Shown: positions 6,281 through 7,010 of the stretch, piece after piece
How positions within the stretch are numbered: position 1 is the first letter of the stretch
How the letters are laid out: each line of letters opens with the position of its first letter
NCBI GenBank assembly: GCA_030616165.1
Contig: JAUWXV010000196.1
Span: 1-7,010 of the forward strand
Direction: 5' to 3'
DNA length: 7,010 nt
Origin: a bacterium
GTDB taxonomy: Bacteria > SM23-31 > JAUVVT01
Program-made: the position numbers and the translations under genes
The notes under the pieces: generated by a model
What the model was told of the DNA's origin: nothing
What the model saw: only the letters and a program-made list of their open reading frames with translations
Databases searched by the model: none

Positions 6281-6368
6281 AGTTATTGTTAAGTATTTAA
6301 AAATTAAAAATATATGTTGCAATAATTAGGCATTACAAAAACTTACATTTTTATTACAGGTTGTAGTA

Positions 6369-6833
6369 ATGGGTGAAAAAGAGAATAAAATAACTGTAAT
6401 TGTAGATACCAGAGAACAACAGCCTTATCATTTTAAAAAAGAGAAATATATTCAGACCATAAAGCAAAAACTTGATGCCGGCGATTATTCTCTGAAAGGT
6501 TCTACTGACAAGATAATTATTGAGCGTAAGACTCTAAATGATTTATTTGGGATAATTGGTAATGGGCGGGAACGGTTTAAAAGGGAATTGCAGCATCTTA
6601 AGGATAATTGTGAGTTTCCCATTCTATTAATTGAAGGGAATATTTCTGATATATTTGATAAATATGCTTTGCCATATGAATCAAAAATACATCCAAACAG
6701 CGTGATTGGTTCGCTGATCAGTTGGAGCGTCAAATTTGGGATACAAATAATTTTTGCGGGAAATAGAATAAGGGCTGAATTAATTGCAGCTAAATATTTA
6801 ATAAAGGTTAATGAGATAATAACCAAAAAATAG
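6369..6833 (+). CDS. Stand-alone ERCC4/XPF-type nuclease
   Basis: 154 aa, starting at ATG 6369, with only a weak AGG 8 nt upstream. The whole protein is one ERCC4 nuclease domain. It has 'VDTREQQPY' (D13, R15, E16), 'AGDYSL' (G38, D39) and the hallmark 'IERKTLNDL' (E52-R53-K54-x3-D58), giving the family signature GD-xn-ERK-x3-D intact. 'RERFKRELQHL' and 'FPILLIEGN' follow, as in XPF/Mus81 and phage relatives. The tandem helix-hairpin-helix and helicase domains of cellular XPF are absent, as in viral and plasmid-borne versions. It would be a metal-dependent endonuclease cutting branched or flapped DNA at replication or recombination intermediates. Its place after a primase-helicase and the repeat-rich gap supports a role in element replication. 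It is followed after 18 nt by a winged-helix gene, so the two are probably cotranscribed. Confidence 0.87.
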   Translation: MGEKENKITVIVDTREQQPYHFKKEKYIQTIKQKLDAGDYSLKGSTDKIIIERKTLNDLFGIIGNGRERFKRELQHLKDNCEFPILLIEGNISDIFDKYALPYESKIHPNSVIGSLISWSVKFGIQIIFAGNRIRAELIAAKYLIKVNEIITKK

Positions 6834-6851
6834 TTGTAGGGGGTTGTAAAA

Positions 6852-7010
6852 ATGAATGAAAAATTATTAAAAACAACAGATGAACAGCTTTTAGAAATAT
6901 TGGAAAATCAACCAGATATGGCACAAGAACAGATAGGTAAAACTCTGGGCATTTCACAACAAGCAATTTCTAAGAGAATAAAAGCTCTTATAGAGAAGGG
7001 AAGGTTTAAT
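6852..7010 (+). CDS. Winged-helix DNA-binding protein, N-terminal part (3' end outside window)
   Basis: The first 53 residues from ATG 6852, open to the window end. AGGGGG (6838-6843), 8 nt upstream, serves as a purine-rich ribosome binding site. 'DEQLLEILENQPDMAQEQIGKTLGISQQAISKRIKALIEKGR' is a classic winged helix-turn-helix of the AsnC/Lrp/MarR kind: a first helix, the turn 'QEQIGKTLGIS', the recognition helix 'QQAISKRIKALIEKG' and the start of the wing. The rest is missing, so it could be a transcription regulator, a phage replication-organiser-type protein or an initiator with an N-terminal HTH. It lies 18 nt after the nuclease and shares a near-identical GGTTGTA leader with it. Confidence 0.7.
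   Translation, partial: MNEKLLKTTDEQLLEILENQPDMAQEQIGKTLGISQQAISKRIKALIEKGRFN

Larger units (their letters stand above)
6089..6347. other. Candidate replication origin: TGTAAG repeat cluster in the primase-nuclease gap
   Basis: The 275-bp gap 6094-6368 has no gene. It holds eight copies of TGTAAG: forward at 6098, 6108, 6165 and 6173; reverse (CTTACA) at 6122, 6267, 6275 and 6342. A TGTAAT variant overlaps the primase stop (6089-6094). Close copies are spaced 8-10 bp, near one helical turn. A rough composition-based estimate (about 70% A+T) gives well under one copy per 250 bp. A perfect 12-bp AT palindrome (AATTATATAATT, 6128-6139) could be a melting site. Repeat clusters beside a primase or initiator gene are typical of iteron-type origins. 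The alternative is an operator array controlling the downstream nuclease. Confidence 0.5.

Noticed and set aside
6485-6826. Minus-strand 113-aa reading frame
   Set aside because: It is fully antisense to the ERCC4 nuclease, whose catalytic motifs establish the + strand frame.

Overview
The window is a very AT-rich stretch with every recognised gene on the + strand. Two things point to a low-GC member of the FCB superphylum (Ignavibacteria, Bacteroidota or a relative). First, a secreted beta-helix protein ends in the 'LFQNYPN.FNPET.IKYEIP ... SGIY.Y.I' tail that these bacteria use as a type IX secretion (T9SS)/FlgD-like sorting domain. Second, several genes lack a Shine-Dalgarno sequence, as is common there. 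Exact taxonomy cannot be fixed from the sequence alone.

Left part (1-3032), host-like cargo: the C-terminal end of an unrecognised protein (1-234), the secreted Cys-rich beta-helix protein (275-2176), and, 19 nt further on, a uracil-DNA-glycosylase-superfamily-like protein (2196-3032).

Middle (3033-3514), a 482-bp non-coding stretch: two near-identical TCCTGAA-N5-TTCAGGA palindromes, a weak hairpin/T-run, then a sigma70-like promoter, two 18-nt near-identical hairpins with CAAGA loops and a strong intrinsic terminator. The last three together look like a small RNA of about 100 nt or a terminator-controlled leader.

Right part (3515-7010), a compact replication module typical of a mobile element (prophage, plasmid-derived or integrative element): a Cro/C1-type regulator with a canonical ribosome binding site; a 785-aa primase-helicase (CHC2 zinc finger, TOPRIM, P-loop ATPase) apparently translationally coupled to it; a 275-bp non-coding region with eight TGTAAG words in both orientations, a perfect hairpin and a 14-bp inverted repeat (candidate replication origin); a stand-alone ERCC4/XPF-type nuclease; and the start of a winged-helix protein that runs off the window.

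Inferred working model: the regulator controls its own leader and the primase-helicase, which acts at the adjacent repeat cluster; the nuclease would process branched replication or recombination intermediates. The junction between host-like DNA and the element probably lies in 3033-3380, but no integrase, tRNA or clear att duplication is visible.
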